In this document: piece after piece, positions 7,607 to 16,559 of the stretch
Numbering within the stretch: position 1 is the first letter of the stretch
Layout of the letters: every line of letters begins with the position of its first letter
NCBI RefSeq assembly: GCF_008728635.1
Contig: NZ_CP044285.1
Location: 2,604,001-2,668,000, forward strand
Origin: Hymenobacter baengnokdamensis
GTDB lineage: Bacteria > Bacteroidota > Bacteroidia > Cytophagales > Hymenobacteraceae
Length of the DNA: 64,000 bases
Reading direction: 5' to 3'
Notes under the pieces: model-generated
Told to the model about the DNA's origin: nothing
Seen by the model: the letters and a program-made list of their open reading frames with translations, nothing else
The model's database searches: none
Program-made: the position numbers and the translations under genes

Positions 7607-9310
7607 ATGCGTTTTCAAATTTCTGTTTTTCGAATCCTGGCTACTGCCGGAGGCCTAAGCTTAACGGCGGTAGCGAGCTGGGCTCAGCTGCCACAACCCA
7701 ACGCAGCCCGGCCAGCTACCGGGGCACCCCTGCCAGCCGTTACAACGCCTGCTACTACACCAGCGACGACCGGCCAGCAGCCGGGCGCCGCCAGAGGCAC
7801 TACCAGCCCGGCCCAGCTACCGGGGCAGCCTACCGCCACGCCTACATTCGGCCAGCCGGGTACCCCCCTTACCAGTCCCGGCGGGGCGGCCTCCAGCCCG
7901 GCTGCTACCTCCACCACTTCAGCTCCCGGCATGGGGGCGGGCCGGCTGGTAGCGCCGGCGGGGGCGCTTACTGCCCCAGGTGCTTCGGCTGCCGGTGCCC
8001 CCACCATCGGTGCGGGAGGCGGTAATGGGCTGAACAGGTATCCAATTGAGCTGGGTGTGCCGACTGGTGCCGCGGCAACCGCTATTCCTACCGATACGCT
8101 GCGCGTAACGCTCGACCAGGCGCAGGCGCGGTTTATGCAGGCCAACTTTCAGCTGCTGGCCCAGCATTTTAATATCGACGTGGCTAACGCGGCTATCCGG
8201 CAGGCGCTGCTGCGTGATAACCCTAACCTCCAGATGGAGGTGAACGCCTACAACCCAAATACGAATACCTTCTTCCCCCTGAATAAGCAGACTGACCCGA
8301 CGAACCCCACGGGCGGTACCTTTTTGGCGCAGATTCAGCAGCTTATTGATATATCGGGCCGGCGCAGTAAGCTCGTGCAGCTTTCGCGCACGGGGGTTGC
8401 GGTGCAGCAGGCGGCATTTGAAGACCTGCTGCGTCAGGCCCGCTTCCAGCTGGTACAATCGTTCTATAACGTAGCGGCCGAGCGCCGTAAGCTGGGCTTT
8501 ACCGAGCAGGAGCGCGTTCAGCTGGGCCGCCTGCTGGCCGCTTTCCGCGAGCGGCTGCGGCTGGGGGTGGTGGCTTCTTACGAAGTAACCCGCCTCGAAC
8601 TGGAGCAGCAAAGCCTGGAGCGCGACCGCAGCGACCTGCTCAATCAGCTTACCCAGGACCAGGCTACCCTGCGCGTACTGCTGGCCGCGCCGGGCTCCGT
8701 GTTTGTATCGCCCGAAGGAGTGGAATTTCTGCCCGATGCTCCGGCTGTAGTGCCTGAGTTGGCTTATCTGGAAACCCAGGCCTTTGCGCTGCGGCCCGAC
8801 CTGCGGGCGGCTACCCAGCAAACGGTCTATACCCAGCAAAACCTGGCCGTTCAGCATTCGCTGGCTATCCCCAAGCTCCTGGTAGGCGCGGACTATGCCA
8901 GTCAGGGCAGCACCTATTCGCATTATTTTGGCTTGCAATCGGCCATCGACCTGCCGATTGCCAACCGTAACCAGGGCAATATTCAAGCCGCTAAGATTGG
9001 TATTCAGCAGTCGGGCTTTGCGTTGAATGCGGTGCATTTACAGGTGGAGCAGGATGTAGCGTCCGCCTACGAGCAGTTGCAGCGTGCTATCACCTTGCGG
9101 CGCAGTATTACGCCCGACTACCTGGCCCGCACGGCCAACGTGAGCCGCGACGCTGTAGCCGACTATAATCGCCGCCTTATCGACCTGGTGAGCTTCATCG
9201 ACAAGTTTCGGGCCTATAAAGAGGCGCAGCTTGGGCTTATCGATATCAGCAGCCGCCTGCTGCAAAGCGAGCAGCAAGTCAATTTCGCCACCAACGCCAA
9301 AGTATTTTAA
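7607..9310 (+). CDS. TolC-family outer membrane channel of heavy-metal efflux (CzcC-like) with long Pro/Thr/Ala-rich N-terminal extension
   Basis: The protein has 567 residues, longer than the usual ~420-450. A signal peptide (residues 1-26, ending SWAQ) is followed by a low-complexity region of about 130 residues rich in Pro, Ala, Thr and Gly. The outer membrane efflux domain begins near residue 163 (DTLRVTLDQAQARFMQANFQLLAQ). Inside the fold, LPIANRNQGNIQAAKIGIQQ is the conserved CzcC-type hairpin signature. It would form the exit duct through the outer membrane for the adaptor and pump encoded directly downstream. The paralogue at 13938 lacks the extension entirely, so the insert is specific to this copy; its role is unknown, though a disordered tether or peptidoglycan-spanning linker is possible. 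Confidence 0.93.
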   Translation: MRFQISVFRILATAGGLSLTAVASWAQLPQPNAARPATGAPLPAVTTPATTPATTGQQPGAARGTTSPAQLPGQPTATPTFGQPGTPLTSPGGAASSPAATSTTSAPGMGAGRLVAPAGALTAPGASAAGAPTIGAGGGNGLNRYPIELGVPTGAAATAIPTDTLRVTLDQAQARFMQANFQLLAQHFNIDVANAAIRQALLRDNPNLQMEVNAYNPNTNTFFPLNKQTDPTNPTGGTFLAQIQQLIDISGRRSKLVQLSRTGVAVQQAAFEDLLRQARFQLVQSFYNVAAERRKLGFTEQERVQLGRLLAAFRERLRLGVVASYEVTRLELEQQSLERDRSDLLNQLTQDQATLRVLLAAPGSVFVSPEGVEFLPDAPAVVPELAYLETQAFALRPDLRAATQQTVYTQQNLAVQHSLAIPKLLVGADYASQGSTYSHYFGLQSAIDLPIANRNQGNIQAAKIGIQQSGFALNAVHLQVEQDVASAYEQLQRAITLRRSITPDYLARTANVSRDAVADYNRRLIDLVSFIDKFRAYKEAQLGLIDISSRLLQSEQQVNFATNAKVF

Positions 9311-9380
9311 TTAACTAAGAAGCAAGAAAGGGATTTGGCCTGCCGGCTGATTACGTCCTTCTAATTCTCTACGTACCCAA

Positions 9381-10487
9381 ATGAACGTGTTTCAAAAAAT
9401 GCCCTTTCGCTTGCTTATCACGGCTGTGCTGGCAGCGCCAATACTAAGCCTGCCCGCCTGCAGCGAGAAAAAAGCTGAGCTTCCTACTAATAGCAAGGAC
9501 ACGGAGTCGACTTATCGGACTGATACAGTAATGACGCGTAACCTGGCCGATGACCTGCGCTTTACTGGTAAAGTAAGCTATGACCAGCGCCGCGTCGACC
9601 AGGTATTTCCGGTGGTGAGCGGTAATGTACTCGACGTATCGGCTACGCTGGGTGCGCATGTGCAGCAGGGGCAGGCCCTGGCCCGCGTGCAAAGTGCCGA
9701 CGTGAGCGGTTACCTCAACGACTTTAATGCCGCCAAGAGCGATTTTGCGCTGGCCCAGCGTAATGCCAACAACACCGAGCAGCTTTATAAAACCAACTTC
9801 GCTTCGCAGTCAGATTTGATTGCCGCCCGCGAAGGCCTGGTTAAAGCCCAGTCGGCCCTGAACCGTACCCAGCAGATTCTGAAGCTTTATGGCGCTAGCA
9901 GCAATGGCACTGCCAAACCAATCTACGAAGTAAAAGCCCCGGTTAGCGGGTTTGTTGTGGCCCGCAATGTGAACCCTAACATGCAGTTGCGGCCCGACAA
10001 CTCGACGCCCCTTTTTATTATCTCGGACCTGAGCAGGGTCTGGATTCTATTCAATATCTACGAAACTGATATTTCGGCCTTGCGCATTGGCCAGCAGGTT
10101 GATATTACGGCGCTGGCTTATCCCGACAAAAAATTCTCGGGTACCATCACCAACATCTCGAACGTAGTTGATGCTGATACGCGGGTGCTGCAAGCCCGGG
10201 TAGAATTGCCCAACCCAGGGGGACTTCTCAAGCCTGATATGTTCTGCACCGTGAGCCTGCACCTTGAAAATTCGGGTAAGAATCTGGCGCTTAATCCTAA
10301 ATCGGTGATTTTCAGCAAGGATAAGTACTTCGTAGTAAAGCAGACTGCGCCTGGCAAATACGCAGTTGTGCCGGTTAATGTGGTGCGCTCAACTCCGGAA
10401 TATACCTATGTAACGGGAAGCCTTAAGAATGGTGACCAGGTGGTTACGGAAGGTAGCCTGCTACTATTCAACGATTTGACGGATTAG
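9381..10487 (+). CDS. RND efflux periplasmic adaptor lipoprotein (CzcB-like)
   Basis: The 368-residue protein links the inner membrane pump to the outer membrane channel. A lipoprotein signal ends in the lipobox LPAC (Cys at ~27). The barrel-sandwich domain begins VFPVVSGNVLDVSATLGAHV and continues after a helical hairpin (residues ~115-165) with YEVKAPVSGFVVARNVNPN. The beta-barrel contains LSRVWILFNIYETDISALRIGQ, typical of heavy-metal adaptors. The C-terminal membrane-proximal domain follows. No His- or Met-rich metal-binding segment is visible. A single TTCTAAT word lies at 9359-9365 in the short gap before the start, but without the phased partners. It belongs to the first efflux operon. 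Confidence 0.94.
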   Translation: MNVFQKMPFRLLITAVLAAPILSLPACSEKKAELPTNSKDTESTYRTDTVMTRNLADDLRFTGKVSYDQRRVDQVFPVVSGNVLDVSATLGAHVQQGQALARVQSADVSGYLNDFNAAKSDFALAQRNANNTEQLYKTNFASQSDLIAAREGLVKAQSALNRTQQILKLYGASSNGTAKPIYEVKAPVSGFVVARNVNPNMQLRPDNSTPLFIISDLSRVWILFNIYETDISALRIGQQVDITALAYPDKKFSGTITNISNVVDADTRVLQARVELPNPGGLLKPDMFCTVSLHLENSGKNLALNPKSVIFSKDKYFVVKQTAPGKYAVVPVNVVRSTPEYTYVTGSLKNGDQVVTEGSLLLFNDLTD

Positions 10488-10637
10488 TTTTTAGTTGCCG
10501 GCTACACGCTGCGCATTGCCGGCCGCCGGTAATTACTGCGCAACGGGCTGCCGAAGCCAAAAGACTCGCCCCGGCTTCATGAGCCGCTGGCCCGGCATTG
10601 CCTGGCAACTGCCAACCAACAACTGACAACTAGTTAA
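10484..10637. repeat. Intra-operon spacer with AGTTGCC/GGCAACT inverted repeat and repeated CAACT words
   Basis: AGTTGCC at 10493-10499 pairs with GGCAACT at 10604-10610. The right side continues with repeated AAC/CAACTG words up to the pump start codon. The stop codon of the adaptor lies at the left edge. It is a weaker example of the word-built spacer hairpins seen at 2730, 16431 and 32370. Confidence 0.4.
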
Positions 10638-10639
10638 CA

Positions 10640-13600
10640 ATGAACAAATTCATAAAAGGCCTCATCGGTTTCTCGCTGAAGCATCCCTATGTCATTTTCT
10701 TTATCACGGCACTAGTGGTTGTGGCAGGGGCAGTGAGTTTCTACTATACTCCGGTAGAGGCTTACCCCGATGTAACAAACACGGAAGTGGTAATTATTAC
10801 GCAGTGGCCTGGCCGCTCGGCCGAAGAAGTAGAGCGCTTCATCTCCATTCCGATTGAGACGGAGATGAACTCGATAAGCCGCAAAACGGTCATTCGCTCC
10901 ATTAACCTGTTTGGCCTTTCCTTCATCAAGATTGTGTTTGAGGACGGGGCTGATAACTTCAACGCCCGCATGGAAGCCGCTCAAAAGCTGGCTAACGTGA
11001 ACCTGCCCGATGGCGTGACCGCTGGCGTGCAGCCACCTACCGGCCCGACCGGGGAAATCTACCGTTTCACCCTCGTCTCCAAAACAAAAACGGCTACTGA
11101 GCTTAAAACCCTGGAGGATTGGGTAATTGAAAAAAACCTCAAGGCGGTGCCGGGAGTAGGCGACGTCGTTAGCTTCGGCGGTAAGGTAAAAACGTACGAG
11201 GTAGCCGTAACGCCTCCGCTGCTAACCAAATATGGCTTGACGGCCCTCGACGTATTTCAGGCTTTGCAGCGCGCCAACGTGAACGTGGGCGGCGACATTG
11301 TGCGGGAAGGCCAGCAGGCGTTTGTGGTGCGCGGTATTGGCATTGTAAAAAATGTGGCCGATATCGAGAAGATTATCATTAAAAATGTGAACGGTGTGCC
11401 AGTGCTGGTTCGCAATATCGGCACCGTACACACCTCTAACCTGCCGCAGCTTGGCATAGTGGGCCGCGACGACCACGACGATGTAGTGGAAGGTATCGTG
11501 CTCATGCGCAAGGGTGAAAACCCGGGGGCCGTGCTGCCCCTGCTCGAAGCCAAGGTAGACTACCTGAATACCACAGTGCTGCCCGGTGATGTACGCCTCA
11601 AGGTATTCTACGACCGCACCGAGCTTAACGAACATACCCTGCACACAGTAGGGGAGAACGTGGCAATGGGCATTACGCTGGTAACCATTATTCTGCTGAT
11701 TTTTCTGGCCGACTGGCGCACCACGATAACCGTTGCAATGGTTATTCCGCTGGCCCTGCTCTTTGCCTTTATCCTGATGCGCTGGAAAGGCATGACGGCC
11801 AATCTGCTCAGCATCGGGGCTATCGACTTCGGCATCATCATCGACGGGGCCGTGGTAATGGTGGAAGGGCTCTTTGTAATGCTGGCTCACTGGGCCGAGC
11901 ACGAAGGCATGGAGGAGTTCAACAAGCGCGCGAAGCTGAGCAAAATTCTGCACACGGGTACGGAGATGGGTAAGTCCATCTTCACGTCCAAGCTCATTAT
12001 TGTAACGGCTCTGATTCCCATCTTCTCGTTTCAGAAAGTAGAGGGAAAACTGTTTTCCCCGTTGGCCTTTACCCTCGGGTTTGCGCTGCTGGGCGCCTTG
12101 CTGCTGGCCCTTACGCTGGTGCCGGTGCTGTCGTCCATCCTGCTGAAGAAGAATGTGCGCGAGCGGCATAATCCGCTCATCGAGTTTCTCAACCGCAACT
12201 ATGCGCCTCTGCTCGATAAGGTAATGGGCAACCCCCGCACGGCAATGCTTACCGCACTGCTGGCCCTTATTGCCGGCATTGGCGCTTTTCACTTCGTCGG
12301 AACGGAGTTTTTGCCCCACCTGAACGAGGGCAGCATCTACGTGCGGGCCTCGATGCCGCTGAGCATCAGCCTGGAAGATTCCTACCATTTTACCAAGCAG
12401 TTTCGGCAGGATTTTGAGCAGTACCCGGAGGTACGGGGCGTGATTTCGCAGACCGGCCGTCCCAATGATGGTACCGATGCCACGGGCTTCTTCAACCAGG
12501 AGTTCTTTGTCGATTTGTACCCGGCCGAGCAGTGGAAGCGTAAGATTACCAAGGATGAGCTAATTGTAGAGATGCAAAAAAAGCTTAGTCACTACCGCGG
12601 GGTTGACTTCAACTTTTCCCAGCCGATTTCCGACAACGTGGAGGAAGCCGTATCGGGCGTAAAGGGGTCGATGGCCGTGAAGATTACGGGCGATGACCTT
12701 AATTTCCTGGATAAAAAAGCCGATGAAGTATATGCGCAGCTAAAGAAGGTAAAAGGGGTTGAAGACCTCGGTATCTTCCGAAATCTTGGCCAGCCCGAAC
12801 TGCACATTACCCTCGACCCGGATAAGATGGCGCAGTTTGGCGTGAGCGCTGCCGACGCCAACGCGGTTATTGAAATGGCAATCGGCGGCAAGGCCGTGAG
12901 CCAGGTGTTTGAGGGTGAGCGCAAATTTGACCTGCGCCTGCGCTACGATATCCCGTATCGTTCAACCCCCGACCAGATTGGCGACCTCACAGTGCCAAAT
13001 CTGAGCGGCGGTAAAATCAAGCTTCAGGAAATTGCGAAGATTGAAAACGTATCGGGTCCGGCCTTTATCTATCGGGAGAATAATTCCCGCTTTATCGCTA
13101 TCAAGTTCTCGGTGCGGGGCCGCGACCTGGGCTCGACTATTGCGGAAGCTCAAAAGCTGGTGGCGGCCAACGTGAAGCTGCCCAAAGGCTACGCAACGGG
13201 ATGGAACGGCGAGTTTGAAAACCAGGAGCGTGCCCAGCGTCAGCTTTCCATCGTGGTGCCTATCAGCATCCTTGCTATCTTCTTTATTCTGTTTATCTCC
13301 TTTGGCAACGTGCTTGATTCGGTGCTGGTGCTGCTCAACGTGCCCTTTGCCCTCATTGGGGGTATCGCGGCGCTACTGCTAACGGGCGTTAACTTTTCTA
13401 TCTCGGCCGGCGTGGGCTTTATCGCACTCTTCGGGGTAGCCACGCAGGATGGGGTAATTCTGGTCAATAAATTCCGCCAGAATATGCGCGAGGGTATGCC
13501 CCTGGTGCAGGCCATTAAAGATGGGGCCCGGTCACGACTGCGCCCGGTAATGATGACGGCACTCATGGCTTCGCTCGGGCTCTTACCAGCTGCCCTCAGC

Positions 13601-13747
13601 CACGGCATCGGCTCTGAAACCCAGAAGCCGCTGGCTATCGTGGTTATTGGCGGCCTGATAACCGCGACGCTGTTGTCGCTGCTTATTTTGCCGGCGGTTT
13701 ACGAGTGGGTATATAGCAGCAAGCAGGAGCGGGAGCGACATAAATAA
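10640..13747 (+). CDS. czcA: CzcA-type heavy-metal efflux RND pump (HME family), copy 1
   Basis: The 1035-residue protein is a proton-driven inner membrane pump with twelve membrane helices and two large periplasmic loops. TM4 contains DFGIIIDGAVVMVE with Asp396, Asp402 and Glu409, the proton-relay motif D-x5-D-x6-E found in pumps for divalent cations (Zn, Co, Cd, Ni) and not the motif of the Cu/Ag pump CusA. Further family blocks are TEVVIITQWPGRSAEEVERFIS, split here by no gap, TGPTGEIYRFTL, GTEFLPHLNEGSIYVRASMP and NFSQPISDNVEE. Length is normal. It forms a tripartite system with the two upstream products. The substrate is inferred from the TM4 motif only. Confidence 0.95.
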   Translation: MNKFIKGLIGFSLKHPYVIFFITALVVVAGAVSFYYTPVEAYPDVTNTEVVIITQWPGRSAEEVERFISIPIETEMNSISRKTVIRSINLFGLSFIKIVFEDGADNFNARMEAAQKLANVNLPDGVTAGVQPPTGPTGEIYRFTLVSKTKTATELKTLEDWVIEKNLKAVPGVGDVVSFGGKVKTYEVAVTPPLLTKYGLTALDVFQALQRANVNVGGDIVREGQQAFVVRGIGIVKNVADIEKIIIKNVNGVPVLVRNIGTVHTSNLPQLGIVGRDDHDDVVEGIVLMRKGENPGAVLPLLEAKVDYLNTTVLPGDVRLKVFYDRTELNEHTLHTVGENVAMGITLVTIILLIFLADWRTTITVAMVIPLALLFAFILMRWKGMTANLLSIGAIDFGIIIDGAVVMVEGLFVMLAHWAEHEGMEEFNKRAKLSKILHTGTEMGKSIFTSKLIIVTALIPIFSFQKVEGKLFSPLAFTLGFALLGALLLALTLVPVLSSILLKKNVRERHNPLIEFLNRNYAPLLDKVMGNPRTAMLTALLALIAGIGAFHFVGTEFLPHLNEGSIYVRASMPLSISLEDSYHFTKQFRQDFEQYPEVRGVISQTGRPNDGTDATGFFNQEFFVDLYPAEQWKRKITKDELIVEMQKKLSHYRGVDFNFSQPISDNVEEAVSGVKGSMAVKITGDDLNFLDKKADEVYAQLKKVKGVEDLGIFRNLGQPELHITLDPDKMAQFGVSAADANAVIEMAIGGKAVSQVFEGERKFDLRLRYDIPYRSTPDQIGDLTVPNLSGGKIKLQEIAKIENVSGPAFIYRENNSRFIAIKFSVRGRDLGSTIAEAQKLVAANVKLPKGYATGWNGEFENQERAQRQLSIVVPISILAIFFILFISFGNVLDSVLVLLNVPFALIGGIAALLLTGVNFSISAGVGFIALFGVATQDGVILVNKFRQNMREGMPLVQAIKDGARSRLRPVMMTALMASLGLLPAALSHGIGSETQKPLAIVVIGGLITATLLSLLILPAVYEWVYSSKQERERHK

Positions 13748-13769
13748 AGCCTTCATCCTGAAGTAATTT

Positions 13770-13805
13770 AAAAGCCTCCAGTCTAATTGGCTGGAGGCTT
13801 TTTTT
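13770..13805 (+). terminator. Rho-independent terminator after the first efflux operon
   Basis: An 11-bp perfect stem (AAAGCCTCCAG at 13771-13781 with CTGGAGGCTTT at 13791-13801), a 9-nt loop and a run of T follow 23 nt after the stop. It separates the two efflux operons, so they are separate transcription units. Confidence 0.9.
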
Positions 13806-13821
13806 GGCATCTGGAAACAAT

Positions 13822-13861
13822 TTCTAATCTCTTCCTAATCTAATACTAATCTGTTTCCAAT
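13822..13861 (+). promoter_or_regulatory. Four 11-bp-phased direct repeats: probable response-regulator operator 2
   Basis: TTCTAAT, TCCTAAT, TACTAAT and TTCCAAT begin at 13822, 13833, 13844 and 13855, again exactly 11 bp apart. The consensus TTCTAAT and the copy number match the array at 7466-7505. Confidence 0.75.
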
Positions 13862-13902
13862 GTAGATGTAGTGGTAATGAATAAAATACGCTGGCTTTAG
13901 GA

Positions 13903-13910
13903 TAGCTTTG
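13903..13910 (+). promoter_or_regulatory. -7 element of the second efflux operon
   Basis: TAGCTTTG is a perfect TAnnTTTG match, 42 nt after the operator array and 27 nt before the GTG start. No TTTG is present 19-21 nt upstream, so the promoter lacks a -33 element and may depend on activation from the operator. Confidence 0.6.
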
Positions 13911-13937
13911 TAAGCTAACCCAAAGCCAAGCTTAGCC

Positions 13938-15257
13938 GTGATTACGCAGAATAAGTTACATCTAAAGGGAAATCGACTTCGCGCCATAAGTAGAATCCTT
14001 GCTTTTTTAGTAATTTTCGCTACCCAGGCCTTAGCCCAGCCCGCTGTAGACACCCTACGCCTGACGCTGCCCGATGCCGAGCAGCGCTTCGTGCAAAACA
14101 ACCTGCAGCTGCTGGCCCAGCGCTACAACATCACGGCGGCGCAGGCACTGGCGGTGCAGGCAAAGCTCATTGATAACCCGACTATATCGCTGGACCAGAA
14201 TATTCTGCAGCAGTCGATTTATCGGCAGGAGCCTGATGGCGCGGGCCAACAGAACCAGGTGGCATTTCAGGTGCAGCAGCTGTTTGCGCTGGCGGGCCGC
14301 CGACGCGCAGCGGGCAAAGCTGCCCAGCAGGCGGCCGTGGTCGAAACCTTCAACCTCGAAGACCTGGTGCGCAACCTGCGCTTTCAGCTGCGTACGACGT
14401 TTTACGACGTGTACTTCCGCCAGCAGACCCTGCGCGTGTACGATACCGAAATACCCCAGCTTCAGCACACTGTAGACCTTTACCAGAGCCAGTACGAGAA
14501 GGGCAACATTGCGCTCAAAGAGGTTATCCGGCTCAAGGCGTTTCTCTTTACCCTGCAAAGCGAGCGGCTGGGCCTGATAACCGAGCAGGCCAATGGCCAG
14601 GCCGACCTGCACGTGCTGCTGCGCGACTCGACCCGCTCGGCTTACCAGCCGGTGGTTGACCCCAACCGCGTGCGCGACATCTCGCTGAATGCCTACTCCG
14701 AAACGCAGCTGACCGACACGGCCGTAGCTCGCCGCGCCGACCTGCTGGCCCGCCGGGCCGAGGTGCAGCGCCAGGAGCTGAATCTGCGCCTGCAGCGGGC
14801 CGTGGCCACGCCCGACCTCGCCGTTGGCTACAGCTACGACCGTCTGGGCTCCTATATCAATAATTATAACTCCCTGACCCTGGGAGTTGCGGTGCCCTTG
14901 TTTAACCGTAACCAGGGTAATATTCAGGCCGCTAAAGCCCAGATAAGCAACGCCCAGGCCCAGGCCGCCCAGCAGCAGCTGGTGGTGCGCCGCGATGTGC
15001 ACGAGGCCTACCAGGTAGCCCTGCGCCAGGACGACCTCTACCAGCACACCAGCCGCGATACGACGCCCTTTGCGCGCCTCATCGACAACATCGAGCAGAG
15101 CTATACCAAGCGCCTTATCAGCGTAGTAGAGTATCTGGATTTTTACGAAGCATACAAAAACAACGTTATTCAGCTCAATACGCTGCGCGCCAACCGGATG
15201 CGGGCCTTTGAGAGCCTCAATCTTGCCGCCGGGCGCACGTTCTTCCGCGCCGAATAA
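13938..15257 (+). CDS. TolC-family outer membrane channel of heavy-metal efflux (CzcC-like), copy 2
   Basis: The protein has 439 residues. A GTG start gives a good signal peptide ending ATQALAQ, and no ATG is available nearby. The efflux fold starts at once (DTLRLTLPDAEQRFVQNNLQLL) and contains the same NRNQGNIQAAKAQI hairpin signature as copy 1. It is the outer membrane exit duct for the adaptor and pump that follow. In contrast to copy 1 it has no low-complexity extension. The blocks shared with copy 1, such as QLLAQ and the FNRNQGNIQAAK region, indicate that the operons arose by duplication followed by divergence. Confidence 0.94.
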   Translation: MITQNKLHLKGNRLRAISRILAFLVIFATQALAQPAVDTLRLTLPDAEQRFVQNNLQLLAQRYNITAAQALAVQAKLIDNPTISLDQNILQQSIYRQEPDGAGQQNQVAFQVQQLFALAGRRRAAGKAAQQAAVVETFNLEDLVRNLRFQLRTTFYDVYFRQQTLRVYDTEIPQLQHTVDLYQSQYEKGNIALKEVIRLKAFLFTLQSERLGLITEQANGQADLHVLLRDSTRSAYQPVVDPNRVRDISLNAYSETQLTDTAVARRADLLARRAEVQRQELNLRLQRAVATPDLAVGYSYDRLGSYINNYNSLTLGVAVPLFNRNQGNIQAAKAQISNAQAQAAQQQLVVRRDVHEAYQVALRQDDLYQHTSRDTTPFARLIDNIEQSYTKRLISVVEYLDFYEAYKNNVIQLNTLRANRMRAFESLNLAAGRTFFRAE

Positions 15258-15328
15258 TTCTTTCTCACTAGCCTCGAATGACAAGGAGCTGTGCTTTCGG
15301 AAGCCTGCCCTGCCACTACTCACTATTC

Positions 15329-16426
15329 ATGAATCGCGCTGCTTATTTTCTGTTGCTGACCCTGGGCCTGGGGGCCTGCTCCAAGTCGGAATCTACGACG
15401 AAAGAGGAACCAAAAACCGCCAAGAAATTCTCGCTTTCTGACCAGACCCTTAAGGAGCTGGCCTTCGATACTGTGCGCCTGGAGCCCATGCGCAGCGAGC
15501 AGTCGTTTTCGGGCCAGGTGAAAACCAATGGCGACAAAACTGCCAAAGTATTCCCGCTGGTAGGCGGAATAGTCGAAAAGCTTAATGTAGAGCTGGGCGA
15601 CCACGTTACCAAGGGCCAGGTGCTGGCCGTGGTGCGCTCGGGCGAGATTGCCGACGTGCAGAACCAGAACAGTACGGCCGGCACCGACCTGGCGATTGCC
15701 CAGAAAAACCTGTCGGTAGCCGAAGACCAGTTTAAAGCTGGTCTGGCGGCTGAGCGCGACGTGGTGCTGGCCCGCGAAGAGCTGCGCAAAGCGCAGAGCA
15801 ACCTCGGCAAAACCAACAAGCAGCTGGGTATCTATGGGGTGTCGCGCGATGGGCATTACACTATTAAAGCCCCGATTTCGGGCTTTATCACGGATAAAAA
15901 CGTGACCCAGGGCATGCAGTACACCAATGCCAACACTGACGCCGACGGCTTTTTTACCATCGCCGACCTCGACCAGGTATGGGTGCTGGCCAACGTGTTT
16001 GAGTCGGACATCGCCAACGTGAAGCTGGGCTACCAGGCCGACATTACCACGCTCTCGTACCCCGACAAGCACTTTCACGGCGTGGTGGATAAGGTGTTCA
16101 ACGTGCTTGACCCCGACAGCAAGGCCCTGAAGGTGCGCATTCGGCTGCCCAACCCCGGCTACCTGCTCAAGCCCGAGATGTACGCCCAGGTGCACATTCT
16201 CAATACCGAAAACCAAAAGGCATTGGCCGTGCCGACCAACGCGGTGATTTTCGACAAAGACCAGCATTTTGTGCTGGTGTATAAAAGCCGGACGGAGGTC
16301 GATACCCGCCCGGTGAAAGTGGTGAAGACGGTGGGCGACGTGAGCTACGTGAGCGGCAATCTTAAGGCCGGCGACATTATCGTTACCAAAAACCAACTGC
16401 TCGTGTACGACGAGCTGAATGACTAA
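15329..16426 (+). CDS. RND efflux periplasmic adaptor lipoprotein (CzcB-like), copy 2
   Basis: The protein has 365 residues. The ATG at 15329 gives the lipoprotein signal MNRAAYFLLLTLGLGACSK with lipobox LGAC; an upstream in-frame ATG would bury this signal. The lipoyl-like domain halves are VFPLVGGIVEKLNVELGDHV and YTIKAPISGFITDKNVTQG, separated by a coiled-coil hairpin. The barrel block LDQVWVLANVFESDIANVKLG parallels copy 1. It connects the upstream channel to the downstream pump. No metal-binding repeats are seen. Confidence 0.94.
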   Translation: MNRAAYFLLLTLGLGACSKSESTTKEEPKTAKKFSLSDQTLKELAFDTVRLEPMRSEQSFSGQVKTNGDKTAKVFPLVGGIVEKLNVELGDHVTKGQVLAVVRSGEIADVQNQNSTAGTDLAIAQKNLSVAEDQFKAGLAAERDVVLAREELRKAQSNLGKTNKQLGIYGVSRDGHYTIKAPISGFITDKNVTQGMQYTNANTDADGFFTIADLDQVWVLANVFESDIANVKLGYQADITTLSYPDKHFHGVVDKVFNVLDPDSKALKVRIRLPNPGYLLKPEMYAQVHILNTENQKALAVPTNAVIFDKDQHFVLVYKSRTEVDTRPVKVVKTVGDVSYVSGNLKAGDIIVTKNQLLVYDELND

Positions 16427-16430
16427 CTGT

Positions 16431-16541
16431 CATTTAACAGGTAGCATCTGCCGGTTAACAGCCCCTGCGCTGTGGTGTACTGCCACAGCCGGCGCGTTGT
16501 AGATAAGCGGTGATAAAGAGCTGAAAAGCAACTGTTAAATG
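16431..16541. repeat. Intra-operon inverted repeat between adaptor and pump genes, copy 2
   Basis: CATTTAACAG (16431-16440) pairs perfectly with CTGTTAAATG (16532-16541). Inside lies a second GC-rich hairpin, GCTGTGG/CCACAGC at 16469-16475 and 16483-16489. The word TTAACAG is repeated within the left side. The position is equivalent to the spacer of copy 1. Confidence 0.6.
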
Positions 16542-16559
16542 GTAAATGATACTTGCTAA

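Noticed and set aside
9359..9365. Single TTCTAAT before the adaptor gene taken as a third operator
   Set aside because: It has no partners at 11-bp spacing and lies inside the first operon, so chance or a remnant is more likely.
13822..13861. Periodic repeats considered as a CRISPR or simple tandem repeat
   Set aside because: The repeat unit is 7 nt with 4 nt variable spacing, only four copies, and a second array sits in the equivalent promoter position; a regulator operator fits better.
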